Part shown: positions 11,701 through 20,388 of the stretch, piece after piece
How the letters are laid out: every line of letters starts with the position of its first letter
How positions within the stretch are numbered: position 1 is the first letter of the stretch
Source: Acidobacteriaceae bacterium
Lineage (GTDB): Bacteria; Acidobacteriota; Terriglobia; Terriglobales; Acidobacteriaceae
Length of the DNA: 48,020 nucleotides
Assembly (NCBI GenBank): GCA_025350325.1
Contig: JANXYB010000010.1
Coordinates: 1-48,020, forward strand
Reading direction: 5' to 3'
Notes under the pieces: generated by a model
The model's input: only the letters and a program-made list of their open reading frames with translations
The model's database searches: none
What the model was told of the DNA's origin: nothing
Translations under genes and position numbers: made by a program

Positions 11701-11941
11701 GCGCATCAGCCTGCAAGCGGACGACATGCCGCGTGATTTTCCTACACATTCAACCCGTATCGGGGTGGACTACGACTATGTGGCAATCAATGGGCATGAC
11801 TACCTGATGCCGATTGGCGCCGAGGTTCGACTGACGCAAGGTCGCCACGAAGCCGTCTTGAACACTATTGAATTTCGCGACTACCGGCGGTTTGGGGCTA
11901 CGATGAAGATTCTTGGCTTCACTCCAATCGAAAAGCACTGA
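8717..11941 (+). CDS. VWFA-related exported protein with extra C-terminal domain
   Basis: The protein has about 1074 residues. An upstream ATG at 8693 would add eight residues, and neither start has a strong ribosome binding site. A signal anchor (LLVALLVSLSVSSLYSQ) is followed by a Ser/Pro-rich linker. About residues 85-470 match the acidobacterial VWFA-related family (TIGR03436-like): 'NEVTLDLVVKDKK', 'LKTEDFTVTDNGVPVKLNGF', then a Rossmann-like core. The usual metal-binding DxSxS is absent; the equivalent strand reads LVFDRF. The middle looks like beta-sandwich repeats. The last 240 residues (from 'ARALNYAQALPNF') form a separate compact region that I cannot name. It is followed at 102 bases by a TPR gene on the same strand, a likely operon. 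The family call is good; its ligand and role are unknown. Confidence 0.8.
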   Translation: MNSKAKSNTETVILQRGGFGLLVALLVSLSVSSLYSQATAGTESVPAKTAPSRQSSAAALPPGGQIAPDTSVQVPTLSENTNEVTLDLVVKDKKQKSILDLKTEDFTVTDNGVPVKLNGFHLVSGNGESDHLVTLVFDRFYGPSAKNAQAIAMRVLKMLPSKGYSYSLFDLPGSLRLIQGFTDDRNTIMQAVKAITEKAAGDRTQIIQLTYTPLSVARAADKSSDDDATRAAEQARKYLLAVLRTGDPSGARVDLKERARYRTLYAALEDSRKIMQDEHSVPTLAGLLAIVKSQQKISERKCLIYFTQNMQMDSAAKEMIKTVTGAANQAGVSVYVVDMDAMNSQGRSQMQNALLNGQKPFSPVVQKDPASGGLVSITPVRQLGGTPIGFTTGEKNWGPAQDVAQMTDFMRNGWEGNDPLGTLKSPMADLAKGTGGAYVDAQDNVKKPLEQLLRDMTTYYQASYIPPVQEYDGSFRTIVTKPLRAGMNIKTKTGYFALAPDAQGGIRPFEVPLLKLMSQPQLVQDFKFHAAILQFGEMPDGNTGAVAIEVPISELKTKIDDHTNLFSARVFIVAEIKDKNGKVIEHFGENIAKRGALESIEKDSSQTINLQRHFMAVPGQYVLEAAVYDQLGEKACAQRINFEIPASQTSVSLSDIVLVRKVDTFHAEDDPAEPMRYEDSKVTPNISGLVPENAKGVSLFFILHPDPKSKEPVTLEMVASRNGSPGKRMPLPLHLSKEGGTVPYLASFNSGALAPGVYDVKAMLSQGGKTSIQHLSFSVDGNLPGNVAGEIANANLQGHGGGPAALTIGEAGDVATTSLLAITAITNPIPPPAPEEVKQLIADARARALNYAQALPNFLCLEVTNRSYDASGTGKWKHQDTIAELLRYRDKTETHTMLEVDGKSSATDREALLGKHNSFSGGEFGGVLRAVFEPSAKADVQWKETDSLAGGALQMFDYHVDRVNSLFTVTGMNDKQITVGFHGQVFIDSGTRDVRRISLQADDMPRDFPTHSTRIGVDYDYVAINGHDYLMPIGAEVRLTQGRHEAVLNTIEFRDYRRFGATMKILGFTPIEKH

Positions 11942-11968
11942 TCGATATTTTGGGTGGCAGTACGAAAC

Positions 11969-12019
11969 CCCGCAGAGATACGCAGATGGGTCAGCAGCGC
12001 AAGCTGACACCTCTGCGGG
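11969..12019. repeat. Nested inverted repeat between VWFA and TPR genes
   Basis: The outer arms CCCGCAGAG (11969-11977) and CTCTGCGGG (12011-12019) are perfect. Inside them, GTCAGC (11990-11995) pairs with GCTGAC (12003-12008) around a 7-base loop. No T-tract follows, so it is not a standard terminator. It ends 23 bases before the TPR start codon. Its left half (CGCAGAGATACGCAG, 11971-11985) resembles CGCGGAGTTACGCGG at 40512-40526, suggesting a dispersed intergenic repeat. Confidence 0.6.
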
Positions 12020-12042
12020 ATGAATTGCTTTATCCTTAAAGT

Positions 12043-13170
12043 ATGCGGACCGCTTCATTCCTATGGCTGTTGCTGACGGTGCATTGCCTTCTAGCGCAGA
12101 CCCCGCCGACGGCCCCCCTCAGTCAAGCCGATGAATTTCTGCGCCAGGGTATCGCTGCGCAGCGACAGGGCGATCTCACGTCCGCAATCGATGATTATCG
12201 TAGGGCCCTCGCGATCCAACCTGGGCTCGCGGAGGCACGCGCCAATCTCGGCGCTGCGCTGTCTGCTGCCGGACAATTCGATGCGGCCATCGAAGAAGAC
12301 AAGCGCGCGCTCTCAAGTGCCGCAGGCAATATAGCCCTACGCATGAACCTGGCGTTGGCCTACTACAAAAAAGGCGATATGGAGCATGCGCACGCCGAAC
12401 TCGTTGCGGTGCATGGCGCGCGCCCCCTTGAGATTTCCACTGCCGTGCTGTTGGGATACACCGACATAAAGTTGCGAAAAGACGCTGAGGCTGCGGCAAT
12501 GCTCGCGCCGCTTGAGGTAGGGCACGAGAGCAACATGGATCTGGAGTATGTACTCGCACTAGCGCTGATGCAGTCCGGCAAGGAACCAGAGGGATTGCCG
12601 CGCATGGAGAAGGTTGCAAAAGCCACAAACTCCGCGGACGCGTACTTCGTTGCAGGCACAGCGCGTTTGCATCGGCGCGAATTCCACGAAGCACGCGCTG
12701 ATCTTGACGCGGCTATCGATCTGCACGGATCGTTTGCCAAGCTATACACAATGGCAGGGCAGGCTCGCGATGCGCTCGGTGATACTTCCGCTGCGCAGAC
12801 CGCGTTTGAAGAAGCACTCCGCGAGGACGCAAAGGACTTCACCGCAAACTTGTATCTCGGTACCATGCGGCTTAAAGATAGAAACATGGATGCAGCGAAG
12901 CCTCTTCTCGACACGGCCCTGCAGTTGCAACCCACCGATCCGATCGCGCGCTTTCAAATGGCAAAGCTGAATGGCATGACGGGTAAGTACGCCGAGGCAG
13001 CGGCTGCACTTGAAGATATGGAGAAGGCGGATCCTAACTGGATTGATCCGCACATCGATCTCGCCGCAATTTACTACAAGTTGCACCGGTCCGAGGACGG
13101 CCAGCGGGAGCGCGATATCGTGCAACAGATTGAAGCGAAACAGCAGAAGGCCGGGCCACCGAAGCAATAG
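12043..13170 (+). CDS. Exported TPR protein, copy 1 of a 375-aa pair
   Basis: The protein has 375 residues. A short signal peptide (MRTASFLWLLLTVHCLLAQ) is followed by TPR units from about residue 28 to 360, for example GDLTSAIDDYRRALAIQPG and 'AQTAFEEALREDA'. TPRs are helix-pair scaffolds for protein binding, here presumably in the periplasm. The gene follows the VWFA-related gene by 102 bases with a nested hairpin in the gap, and it converges on the CRTAC1 gene. The 15104-16231 protein has the same length and many matching strings (the RQGIAAQ/RRGIAAQ blocks, SGKxxEGLPRME, 'LQLxPTDP', a C-terminal QQIEA), so the two arose by duplication. No enzymatic domain is visible. Confidence 0.85.
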   Translation: MRTASFLWLLLTVHCLLAQTPPTAPLSQADEFLRQGIAAQRQGDLTSAIDDYRRALAIQPGLAEARANLGAALSAAGQFDAAIEEDKRALSSAAGNIALRMNLALAYYKKGDMEHAHAELVAVHGARPLEISTAVLLGYTDIKLRKDAEAAAMLAPLEVGHESNMDLEYVLALALMQSGKEPEGLPRMEKVAKATNSADAYFVAGTARLHRREFHEARADLDAAIDLHGSFAKLYTMAGQARDALGDTSAAQTAFEEALREDAKDFTANLYLGTMRLKDRNMDAAKPLLDTALQLQPTDPIARFQMAKLNGMTGKYAEAAAALEDMEKADPNWIDPHIDLAAIYYKLHRSEDGQRERDIVQQIEAKQQKAGPPKQ

Positions 13171-13300
13171 TTTATTCGCCCTACTCTATCGCAGTCTCGG
13201 AATTGGTGTAGAACGAAAGCATGCATTCAAGTGGCTTTTTCATCAAGGATAAGCCGCCCTTCACCAATCTTAAAAAGTCGACGTGTGGTCCGAAATTCGT

Positions 13301-14998
13301 CTAGTGTGCGGGCGCTGCTGTTGGCGCAGGTTCTGTTACTGTGACAATCCTGTCCGCATCCACGTTTTCAAGTGTCTGTACGATGCCGCTGGGCCAGATG
13401 ATTTCAACGTGCGCAGCTTTGGTGTCCGCACCAAGGCCAAAGTGGACCGGCCCCAAACTCGAGGACGCATAGCAGACACTTGATGTCTGGTGGTTGTATT
13501 GCAGACCTGACTTTGTTTCGACCTTTATGCGCGCCCCAATTCCATCGCGATTCGACTTCACTCCGTGAAGAGCAAACTCCAGCCAGTGTCCCGCGCCGGG
13601 AGTTCGATTCATCCACAACTCCGCATCTTTTTCCAGGCTCGTGGCAACAATGTCGATGCGGCCATCTCCGTCGAAATCGCCGAGAGCACAGCCGCGATGG
13701 CGAGCAGCTGTCGCATCGGTAAACCCCGCCTCGCTAGTGAGCGCGTGCCATTTGCCGTTCGCGCCTTCATTGCGAAAGACCGTATTAGGCTCGGCGAATT
13801 TATATCCAGGCGGCCAGACCGACGTCACGCTTCCTCGCGTCACGAAGAGGTCTTTCCAGCCGTCGTTATCGAAGTCGTACAGAGCCGGCCCAAATCCCGT
13901 CATCGTCAAGCTGGCCGCGCGCATGCCGCTCGATGCGGTAGCTTCGATGAACTCGCCCTTTTGGCTGTTCAGGTAAAAAGGGAACGTTTGGCTCTTGAGC
14001 GCGACGTAAGCTATGTCGGGGTAGCCGTCGTTGTTGACATCGCGAAAGTCCAGGCCCATGCCGGAAATGAACGCGGCATCTTCGGCAAGGGCGACATTAC
14101 TCTGAAACGCGACCTCTTCAAACTTGCTGCCAAGATTGTGAAAGAGGAAGGCGTACTCGGCGTCGTTGGTTACAAAGACGTCTTGCTTGCCGTCGAGATC
14201 GTAATCGGCAATGCCCACGCCCATGCCTTTACCGATGTGATCGCGAATGCCCCATTCCTTTGAAACATCCTTGAATGTTCCATTGCCCTGGTTAAGGAAG
14301 AGCTGATTAGGAAGTCCCTTGTAATAGCGCGGGTGGCAATATTCAGGCACATTTTCAATCACGCATTTAGCTTGATCAGAGTAAGTCCATTGCAGATAGT
14401 TAACGATAAACAAGTCGAGCAGTCCGTCGTTATTCACGTCTACCCATGCGGCGGCAACGGCCCACAGAGGTCCGTATTCAGGGTCATTCGCTTGATCGAG
14501 GCCAGCCTTCTTCGTTACGTCGGTGAAGGTGCTATTGCCGTTGTTGTGATAGAGTGTGTTGCCGTGAACGCCGGCCACAAAAATATCCGGCGAGCCGTCA
14601 TTGTCGTAATCACCTACCGCGACACCGACGTCGAATCCTGTGCCCTGTAATCCTGCCTGTGCGGTCACGTCGGTAAATTTACCGTTGCCGTCGTTACGAA
14701 ACAGGCGGTTGAAATATTTCGGCGAAGATTTTTTCAGTGTTGCAATATCGGCGCCGTTGGTGAAGAAAATATCGGGGCGGCCATCGCCGTTATAGTCAAA
14801 GACGGCAACGCCGCCGGCCATGGTTTCAGGAACATTTTTGGCGGGGCTCAAGCTGCTTTCAAGATGGAACGGGATCTTCTTGAGTTCGAAACGAATCGGC
14901 GAAGACGATTGTTGCGCCCAAGCAAATGCTGTGCTTACAACCAAGGCAGCTAAAAGCAGCACTGAGAAGCGGAGCCTGCAATCTGTGAGCTTGCGCAT
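13301..14998 (-). CDS. CRTAC1-family exported protein (FG-GAP plus ASPIC/UnbV)
   Basis: The protein has 565 residues from the ATG at 14998, chosen because a proper signal peptide begins there (MRKLTDCRLRFSVLLLAALV, cut near AWAQ). The longer frame to a TTG at 15052 lacks support. Seven calcium-binding-type FG-GAP/VCBS motifs are visible: DYNGDGRPD, DYDNDGSPD, DVNNDGLLD, DYDLDGKQD, DVNNDGYPD, DFDNDGWKD and DFDGDGRID. They predict a beta-propeller. The C-terminal ASPIC/UnbV domain is marked by SNRDGIGARI, 'HFGLG' and IIWPSGIVQTL. Members are extracellular or periplasmic, and their function is poorly known. The gene is divergent from the TPR gene at 15104 with a 105-base gap, and a second CRTAC1 gene (20778-22553) also has a TPR partner. 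Confidence 0.9.
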   Translation of the reverse strand: MRKLTDCRLRFSVLLLAALVVSTAFAWAQQSSSPIRFELKKIPFHLESSLSPAKNVPETMAGGVAVFDYNGDGRPDIFFTNGADIATLKKSSPKYFNRLFRNDGNGKFTDVTAQAGLQGTGFDVGVAVGDYDNDGSPDIFVAGVHGNTLYHNNGNSTFTDVTKKAGLDQANDPEYGPLWAVAAAWVDVNNDGLLDLFIVNYLQWTYSDQAKCVIENVPEYCHPRYYKGLPNQLFLNQGNGTFKDVSKEWGIRDHIGKGMGVGIADYDLDGKQDVFVTNDAEYAFLFHNLGSKFEEVAFQSNVALAEDAAFISGMGLDFRDVNNDGYPDIAYVALKSQTFPFYLNSQKGEFIEATASSGMRAASLTMTGFGPALYDFDNDGWKDLFVTRGSVTSVWPPGYKFAEPNTVFRNEGANGKWHALTSEAGFTDATAARHRGCALGDFDGDGRIDIVATSLEKDAELWMNRTPGAGHWLEFALHGVKSNRDGIGARIKVETKSGLQYNHQTSSVCYASSSLGPVHFGLGADTKAAHVEIIWPSGIVQTLENVDADRIVTVTEPAPTAAPAH

Positions 14999-15103
14999 GA
15001 CCAAAGAAGGGATTGTGATGAGCCACACTCCTAAAGTGTACAGGCCAATCAACAGGCGAGCCAGAGTGGGCCGTCTGAGTCAAGATGATCTATTCTGGTG
15101 AAC

Positions 15104-16231
15104 ATGCGGCTGATTTGTGTCCTCCTACTCGCGGCAAGTCTCGAGTCAGTTGCGGCGCAGGCGCCGTCGCCCCAGTCTGCCTCGCCAGGCGAGGAGTTGT
15201 TGCGGCGTGGTATTGCGGCACAGCAGCAAGGCGATTTCAAGACTGCAATTGTCGATTTCCGCAAGGCACTCAAGCTGGAACCAGGCTTGGTGGCCGCCCG
15301 TTTGAGCCTGGGCGCGGTTCTTGCAGCCGCAGGCGACTTCGACGGAGCCATTGAAGAAGATACGCGCGCACTGGCTGCGTCTCCGCACGACGAAACTCTG
15401 CGCATTAACCTGGCGATGGCGTACTCTCGCAAGGGTGATTTGCGGCATGCAATCGAGGAGTTCGAGTCGATACACGCGGCCCATCCGCAGAACTTATCGG
15501 TGGCCGTGCTGCTTGGTTACACGTACATCAAGGCAGGGAGGGAAGCGAAAGCTGCCCAGTTGTTGCAGCCGCTCGAGGCTGGCAACGAGAGAAATACTCA
15601 GTTTGAATATGTGCTGGCGTACTCATTGATCCAATCAGGAAAAGCAGCTGAAGGGCTGCCGCGCATGGAGAGTGTAGCGCTGGCCACGCATTCCGCCGAG
15701 GCCTATCTTATCGCCGGCTCGGCACGATTTTACGGCGGCCAAATGATTAGCGCGCGTAGCGACCTGGATGAGGCGGTTAAGCTTAATCCGTCGTTGCCAG
15801 GACTGCAAACGCTGGCTGGACAGGCACGCTATTTCATGAAGGACATGCCTGCGGCCACGGATGCTTTTGAGGCCGCTCTGCGTGCAGATTCAATGGACTT
15901 TATTGCCAACCGCGACCTTGGCGCGATGCGCTTGCAGCAGGGAGACCTGGAGAGTGCGAGGCCCCTTTTGGAGCTGGCTCTGCAGCTTCACCCAACCGAT
16001 CCCCTGACTCGGATAGAGATTGCCAAGGTGAATGATGCGATGGGCAAATATGCCCAAGCTGCGGCAATTCTCGAAGACCTGGTTAAGGCCGAGCCCAACT
16101 GGCGGGATGCGCACTGGGTGTTAGCCAACGTTTACTCAGAGCTGAACCGTCCCGAAGACGGCAAGCGCGAACGCGCCATTGCTCAACAGATTGAGGCACG
16201 GCAGAAGCAGGCAACACCGCAAGCGAAATAA
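15104..16231 (+). CDS. Exported TPR protein, copy 2 of a 375-aa pair
   Basis: The protein has 375 residues from the ATG at 15104; a GTG two codons upstream is possible. A signal peptide (MRLICVLLLAASLESVAAQ) precedes a series of TPR units (about residues 28-360), such as GDFKTAIVDFRKALKLEPG and 'ATDAFEAALRADS'. It is a paralogue of the 12043-13170 protein: same length, same repeat order, and shared SGKAAEGLPRME and 'LHPTDPLTR' blocks. The two copies lie on either side of the inverted CRTAC1 gene. Shared promoter space with that gene (divergent, 105 bases) suggests joint expression. It is probably a periplasmic scaffold; its binding partner is unknown. Confidence 0.85.
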   Translation: MRLICVLLLAASLESVAAQAPSPQSASPGEELLRRGIAAQQQGDFKTAIVDFRKALKLEPGLVAARLSLGAVLAAAGDFDGAIEEDTRALAASPHDETLRINLAMAYSRKGDLRHAIEEFESIHAAHPQNLSVAVLLGYTYIKAGREAKAAQLLQPLEAGNERNTQFEYVLAYSLIQSGKAAEGLPRMESVALATHSAEAYLIAGSARFYGGQMISARSDLDEAVKLNPSLPGLQTLAGQARYFMKDMPAATDAFEAALRADSMDFIANRDLGAMRLQQGDLESARPLLELALQLHPTDPLTRIEIAKVNDAMGKYAQAAAILEDLVKAEPNWRDAHWVLANVYSELNRPEDGKRERAIAQQIEARQKQATPQAK

Positions 16232-16475
16232 TTTGTTCATAGCCGATGGCCGAAGCGAACGGCTTTTGGGTCGATGAGTGTGAAGTCAGTTGGCACTCCT
16301 GCACAGTATTTTTATAGTTTTCGTAGTTTTGGCTAAATTGGAATACAGCTGAAGGCTCGATGCGGCCCTCGACCCTGAACCGGGTAGTTTCAAATCCGTC
16401 TTCGGACTCAAATCTTCAAATGCGATTTAAAGATCGAGGGCTGTGCCCTTCATATTTAAGTTCTGTACCACAATA

Positions 16476-16507
16476 AAAAGCGGGGTGGCCGAGGCCACCC
16501 CGCTTTT
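16476..16507. terminator. Strong bidirectional terminator
   Basis: This is a perfect inverted repeat, AAAAGCGGGGTGGCC with its complement, around a 2-base centre (in practice a 4-base loop). It carries A and T runs at its two ends, so it works in both directions. It separates the plus-strand TPR gene from the convergent minus-strand receptor gene, whose stop codon lies about 20 bases to the right. Confidence 0.9.
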
Positions 16508-16527
16508 GTGTAAGTCTCCTGATGGGA

Positions 16528-19500
16528 TCAGAAGTAGTACTTGGCTGCGAACTGCATCCAGCGATATCCAACCTTATTCTGAGGGATACCGGTGGTGTTT
16601 GAGTTGGAGTTATAGGTCAGGTGAGAACCCGTGCTGAGACCGTTGAAGATCAGTTGGTTATCAGCATTGCCGCCCAACCCGAACTGTGCGTTCGGATGGT
16701 TGAGCCAGTTAGTCGCCGAGATACGAACCTCGATGCGCTGAGCGTCTGTAATCCTAAAAGCCTTGAAGACTGCCATGTCGCTTCCAACGTAGTGCGGCGT
16801 CTTGATGTAAGGCCAGATAGTCTGGCCCATCTGTCCGAGCGACGTTGCCGTTGGAGGTAGTGGCGCTGCAAAGCAATTGGGGTTGAAGTACTGGTTCTTG
16901 AGCAGCCCTTTACGTGGATCGCAAACGAGCAGGGGTTGGATACCGTTTTCGTACTGGTTGGTTCCCAGCCAGGTCGTCGTCGAGATTTGATACGTTTGAT
17001 TGCCACCATTGGCATTCGCGGGCAGCGGAAGTGTGATTGGCGTGTTAGTAGTCTGACCATTCACAGTGGTTTGTTCGTAGTTCATGTTCATGTTCGGCGA
17101 AGTGGTCTGGTAAGGCGCACCATCTTCGTAAGTTGTGTAACCGGAGAGCTGCCAGCCGTTGATTGCTTCACCTAATGCCCAGTTGTTGTGAATCGGCTTG
17201 GGTAGCTTGTAGCTGAAGGACAGGTTGAAGACCTTGGTGTGGTCATACTCCAACGGACCGTAATTGGCGTTGAGGTTGAAGGGGTTGACAACTGGACCGT
17301 TGCCGCCACCGTTCGAGGTCGAACCGTCGCGTGTTCCCAGAACTTTGCCAAAGGTGAAGTTGGTGAACAGGAACAGGTTGCCCGATTGCTTTTGTGCGGC
17401 TACCTGCAGCGAGTTGTAGTTGGAATAGCCACCGTGACTCTGAAGGTAGATGTCCCCGTAGTTCTGATAGGGGCGATAGTGCAACTGAGTCTGGGTGGAT
17501 GAGCCCGTGGTAGGCGACGGATTGTAGTACTGGCCCGTGATAGGGTCAGCCTTGAAAAACGCACCCTGAGCGATCGGATTGGCGTCGTTGATATGGCCAT
17601 TGGCGCCGTTCAGAAGCTGGTTGCGGCTGATGCTGCCAACGTAGGAGAACTCCGCAACCGTGTGGCCCGGCAGGGCCTGTGCAACACCAAAGCTGTAGGT
17701 GTCGGCATAGGGTACCTTGTTGTCGCCCTTCGTGTCGGCTTTCAGACCGGAAACTCCGTTCTGATTTACGCCTGTGGGAAGGACGAGTTGAGTGGTTGCA
17801 GTGCAGGCAAAGCTTCCGCCTAAAGCCACGGTAGCTGCTGTGCAGATGTTTCCACCCTGGATATTGTAGCCGTAGAAGCCGTTGACACTGGCATTCTGGG
17901 TGTTGTAGTTGAACGATCCCATAGGACCAGTCATGGCGCCACTGGCGTCGTTGGATGAAACCTGGTAGCGGTAGGTACCGAATCCGGCCCGAAGCACTGT
18001 TTTGCCGGTACCGAATACGTCAAATGCAGCGCCGACGCGAGGATCCCATAGGAACAACTGACTTCCCCATCCGGAGGAGGGAATCTTCGAGTTGAGTGCA
18101 TGCCAAAGCAAGCCGGTGTTTGCGGGTGCGTTGGGGCCATTGTTATACGACGCGGGATCCCAAACTTGCGTGCCGCCCAGTTTGTCGTACCACTGGCCGA
18201 TGTGATCGGCACGGAGGCCGAGATTGAGGGTCAGTTTCCGGGTTGCCTTCCACGAATCCTGTCCCCAAAGCGACCACTGATGCCAGAGGATATCGGGGAC
18301 CTTATCGTTATTCTGCTCGTCGTAATGCTGGACCCGGCCCATTAAACGGTCAAGTGTCAAGTTATACGTTGATGTTGAGCCCCAGGTTTCGAAGTCATAG
18401 TTACCGTTGATGTCGCTGCCGTTAGCTTGCAGGTTTTCCTGAGTATCCCAGTAGAAACCAGCCTTGATCGAGTGAGTGGAGATGATCTTGGTAAAGGTGT
18501 CGCTGATGGCTGGAGACTTCGACGTCTTACCGAAGGTGCCCTTACCATAAATGCCGCTGTTGAAATCGAATTCGTTGATTTCAGTCAGTCCGGAATTCCA
18601 TCCACCGGTTGAGTTAGGAATCTGATCGGTAGCGTGCGCCGAACCAAAAATGCTTTGGACCGGGAAGCCCAGCTTGGTGCGGCTGGATGCAGACACGTTG
18701 GTCAGGCTGTTGTTGTTTACGAACTCGGCATATGAGAAGACAAATTCGTTGGTGGTGGTGGCGCTGAATACGTGCGTAAAGTTAGCCAGGTATACGTGCG
18801 CTGTTTCCAGGCCGATCGGCTCAGATGGGTATGGAATCGTCCATTGTGGCGCCCACCAGACGGCTGTCGGATGAAAATCGGTTTCCTTCTGCAGTGTGTA
18901 GGAACCCCACAGTTTGTTGTTGTCGTTGAAAGCGTAGTTAACTTTTCCTGTCGCTTCCCAGCGGTTCGTGGGCGTCGTGGGCGAGAAGCTGTAATTATTC
19001 CAGCTGTTCGTCGGATTCGGGGTAACATTTGGCAGCGGGTTCAGGTTGTCGAGAATAACGCCGTTCGGATCGAAATAGGCCGCGAGATTCGGAACGTGAT
19101 AGTTCGGGTCCGGATTGCTGCTCGGATTGCCCCAGGGCGAAACGGTCGGGCCGCAACCCTGCCATCCATCATTCGTGTCGCAAGGAAGATGGTAGGACTG
19201 TCCGTAGGTGCTGACGACGTTCGGATCGACACCGGCGTTAGTGAAGTCACCACTGCGCTGAGCGACCGTGGGTACGTTCATCAGTATTGGAGCGTTGTAG
19301 GGATGCTGCAGCATCTTCTCGTAGCCGCCCCAGAAGAACAATTTGTCCTTGTTCCGGTTGAAGCCGGGGAAGAAAATGGGTCCGCCGACGTTGCCGCCCA
19401 CATAGTAGAAACTCTGTGGCGTGAGAGTGTTTTGCGCCGACACTATTGAAGGTGCAGCGTTGGGGGCTTTCGCAGCAGCGATTTGATTAGCCTTGTTGAA

Positions 19501-20388
19501 CCAATCGTTGGCGTAGCCAATGCCCGTGTTGCGGGCATATAGATAGGCTTCGCCGTGGAACTTCTGGCCGCCGCTCTTGCTGAAAGCTTGCAGAATTGCC
19601 GGTCCCTTGGCATATTCCGCGCCGTAGGAGGCGGATAGATACTTGACGCTATCGGTCATGTCCTGGTTGATGTTGGCAACCTGTGTTCCCGCATTGCCTG
19701 GATCGATCAGGTTGGCGCCGTCGAGAATCACGGCTGTGGAACCGTAGGGTTGCGAGCCGTTTGAAGAGAAGCTGCCGGCCGGGCCGTTGTTGGTGCCAGT
19801 GGTCTGGCTGTTGTAAGCCGAACCTGCGCTTCCGCCGTTGTTGAACGTGATGCCAGGCATCATCTTGATCAATTCGGCAGCGTTGCGTCCGGTCAGGGTC
19901 GCGGAATCGACCAGTTCATTGTTCAGCGTGGCACTGATTTCGGCCGTATCTACGGGGATCTCAGCGTCTGCGCCCGAAACCACCGTGACTGCGGTCGTTC
20001 CAGAACCGATTTTCATGTGGATATTGGGAATTGTGCGGCTGTCACCCTGGTTGAGAAGGATGTTGTTTTCTTCCCACGTTGCAAAGCCGTTTGCAGTGAC
20101 CGTGACAGTGTAAGTACCAGGCATTAAGGCAGGTATAGAGAAGAAGCCGGAGTTATCGGCCTTCGACTCGCGTATGTCTCCCGTGGAGTCATTCTTGACA
20201 ATTACCTTAGCTCCAGGAATGCGAGCATCGGTCTGATCGGCAGCTATGCCGCTCAATGTTGCTGTCAATTGCTGAGCGTGGGCGAGAGAGAATGACAGGA
20301 CCATGACTGGTATGAGCAGCCAAGGCACCCTTCGAATCCAGTTTGACACCGACGAACGAGTCGATGCCTCCTTGTTTGATGTAAACAT
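16528..20388 (-). CDS. Oar-like TonB-dependent outer-membrane receptor
   Basis: The protein has 1286 residues. The start is well supported by AGGAGG nine bases upstream. The signal peptide ends near AHA-Q (residue 38). Residues about 42-130 form a carboxypeptidase-regulatory-like domain ('IPGAKVIVKNDSTGD', 'PGTYTVTVTANGF'). A plug domain follows (about 140-290; 'ELIKMMPGITF', 'ILDGANLIDPG'), then a large beta-barrel ending KYYF with the terminal Phe recognised by the outer-membrane assembly machinery. Such receptors take up large ligands with TonB energy or contribute to adhesion; the substrate cannot be inferred. The gene is flanked by the strong terminator at 16476-16507 and a 389-base leader with a palindrome. 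It is the intact counterpart of the broken receptor at 425-3838, though not a close copy. Confidence 0.92.
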   Translation of the reverse strand: MFTSNKEASTRSSVSNWIRRVPWLLIPVMVLSFSLAHAQQLTATLSGIAADQTDARIPGAKVIVKNDSTGDIRESKADNSGFFSIPALMPGTYTVTVTANGFATWEENNILLNQGDSRTIPNIHMKIGSGTTAVTVVSGADAEIPVDTAEISATLNNELVDSATLTGRNAAELIKMMPGITFNNGGSAGSAYNSQTTGTNNGPAGSFSSNGSQPYGSTAVILDGANLIDPGNAGTQVANINQDMTDSVKYLSASYGAEYAKGPAILQAFSKSGGQKFHGEAYLYARNTGIGYANDWFNKANQIAAAKAPNAAPSIVSAQNTLTPQSFYYVGGNVGGPIFFPGFNRNKDKLFFWGGYEKMLQHPYNAPILMNVPTVAQRSGDFTNAGVDPNVVSTYGQSYHLPCDTNDGWQGCGPTVSPWGNPSSNPDPNYHVPNLAAYFDPNGVILDNLNPLPNVTPNPTNSWNNYSFSPTTPTNRWEATGKVNYAFNDNNKLWGSYTLQKETDFHPTAVWWAPQWTIPYPSEPIGLETAHVYLANFTHVFSATTTNEFVFSYAEFVNNNSLTNVSASSRTKLGFPVQSIFGSAHATDQIPNSTGGWNSGLTEINEFDFNSGIYGKGTFGKTSKSPAISDTFTKIISTHSIKAGFYWDTQENLQANGSDINGNYDFETWGSTSTYNLTLDRLMGRVQHYDEQNNDKVPDILWHQWSLWGQDSWKATRKLTLNLGLRADHIGQWYDKLGGTQVWDPASYNNGPNAPANTGLLWHALNSKIPSSGWGSQLFLWDPRVGAAFDVFGTGKTVLRAGFGTYRYQVSSNDASGAMTGPMGSFNYNTQNASVNGFYGYNIQGGNICTAATVALGGSFACTATTQLVLPTGVNQNGVSGLKADTKGDNKVPYADTYSFGVAQALPGHTVAEFSYVGSISRNQLLNGANGHINDANPIAQGAFFKADPITGQYYNPSPTTGSSTQTQLHYRPYQNYGDIYLQSHGGYSNYNSLQVAAQKQSGNLFLFTNFTFGKVLGTRDGSTSNGGGNGPVVNPFNLNANYGPLEYDHTKVFNLSFSYKLPKPIHNNWALGEAINGWQLSGYTTYEDGAPYQTTSPNMNMNYEQTTVNGQTTNTPITLPLPANANGGNQTYQISTTTWLGTNQYENGIQPLLVCDPRKGLLKNQYFNPNCFAAPLPPTATSLGQMGQTIWPYIKTPHYVGSDMAVFKAFRITDAQRIEVRISATNWLNHPNAQFGLGGNADNQLIFNGLSTGSHLTYNSNSNTTGIPQNKVGYRWMQFAAKYYF

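Noticed and set aside
13565..14263. 232-residue plus-strand frame over the CRTAC1 gene
   Set aside because: It is a shadow of the FG-GAP repeats on the other strand, with no domain of its own.
16232..16475. Possible small RNA or tRNA-like element with short hairpins
   Set aside because: Stems such as TCCG/CGGA and ATCTT/AAGAT are short and do not form a cloverleaf; chance pairing is likely.
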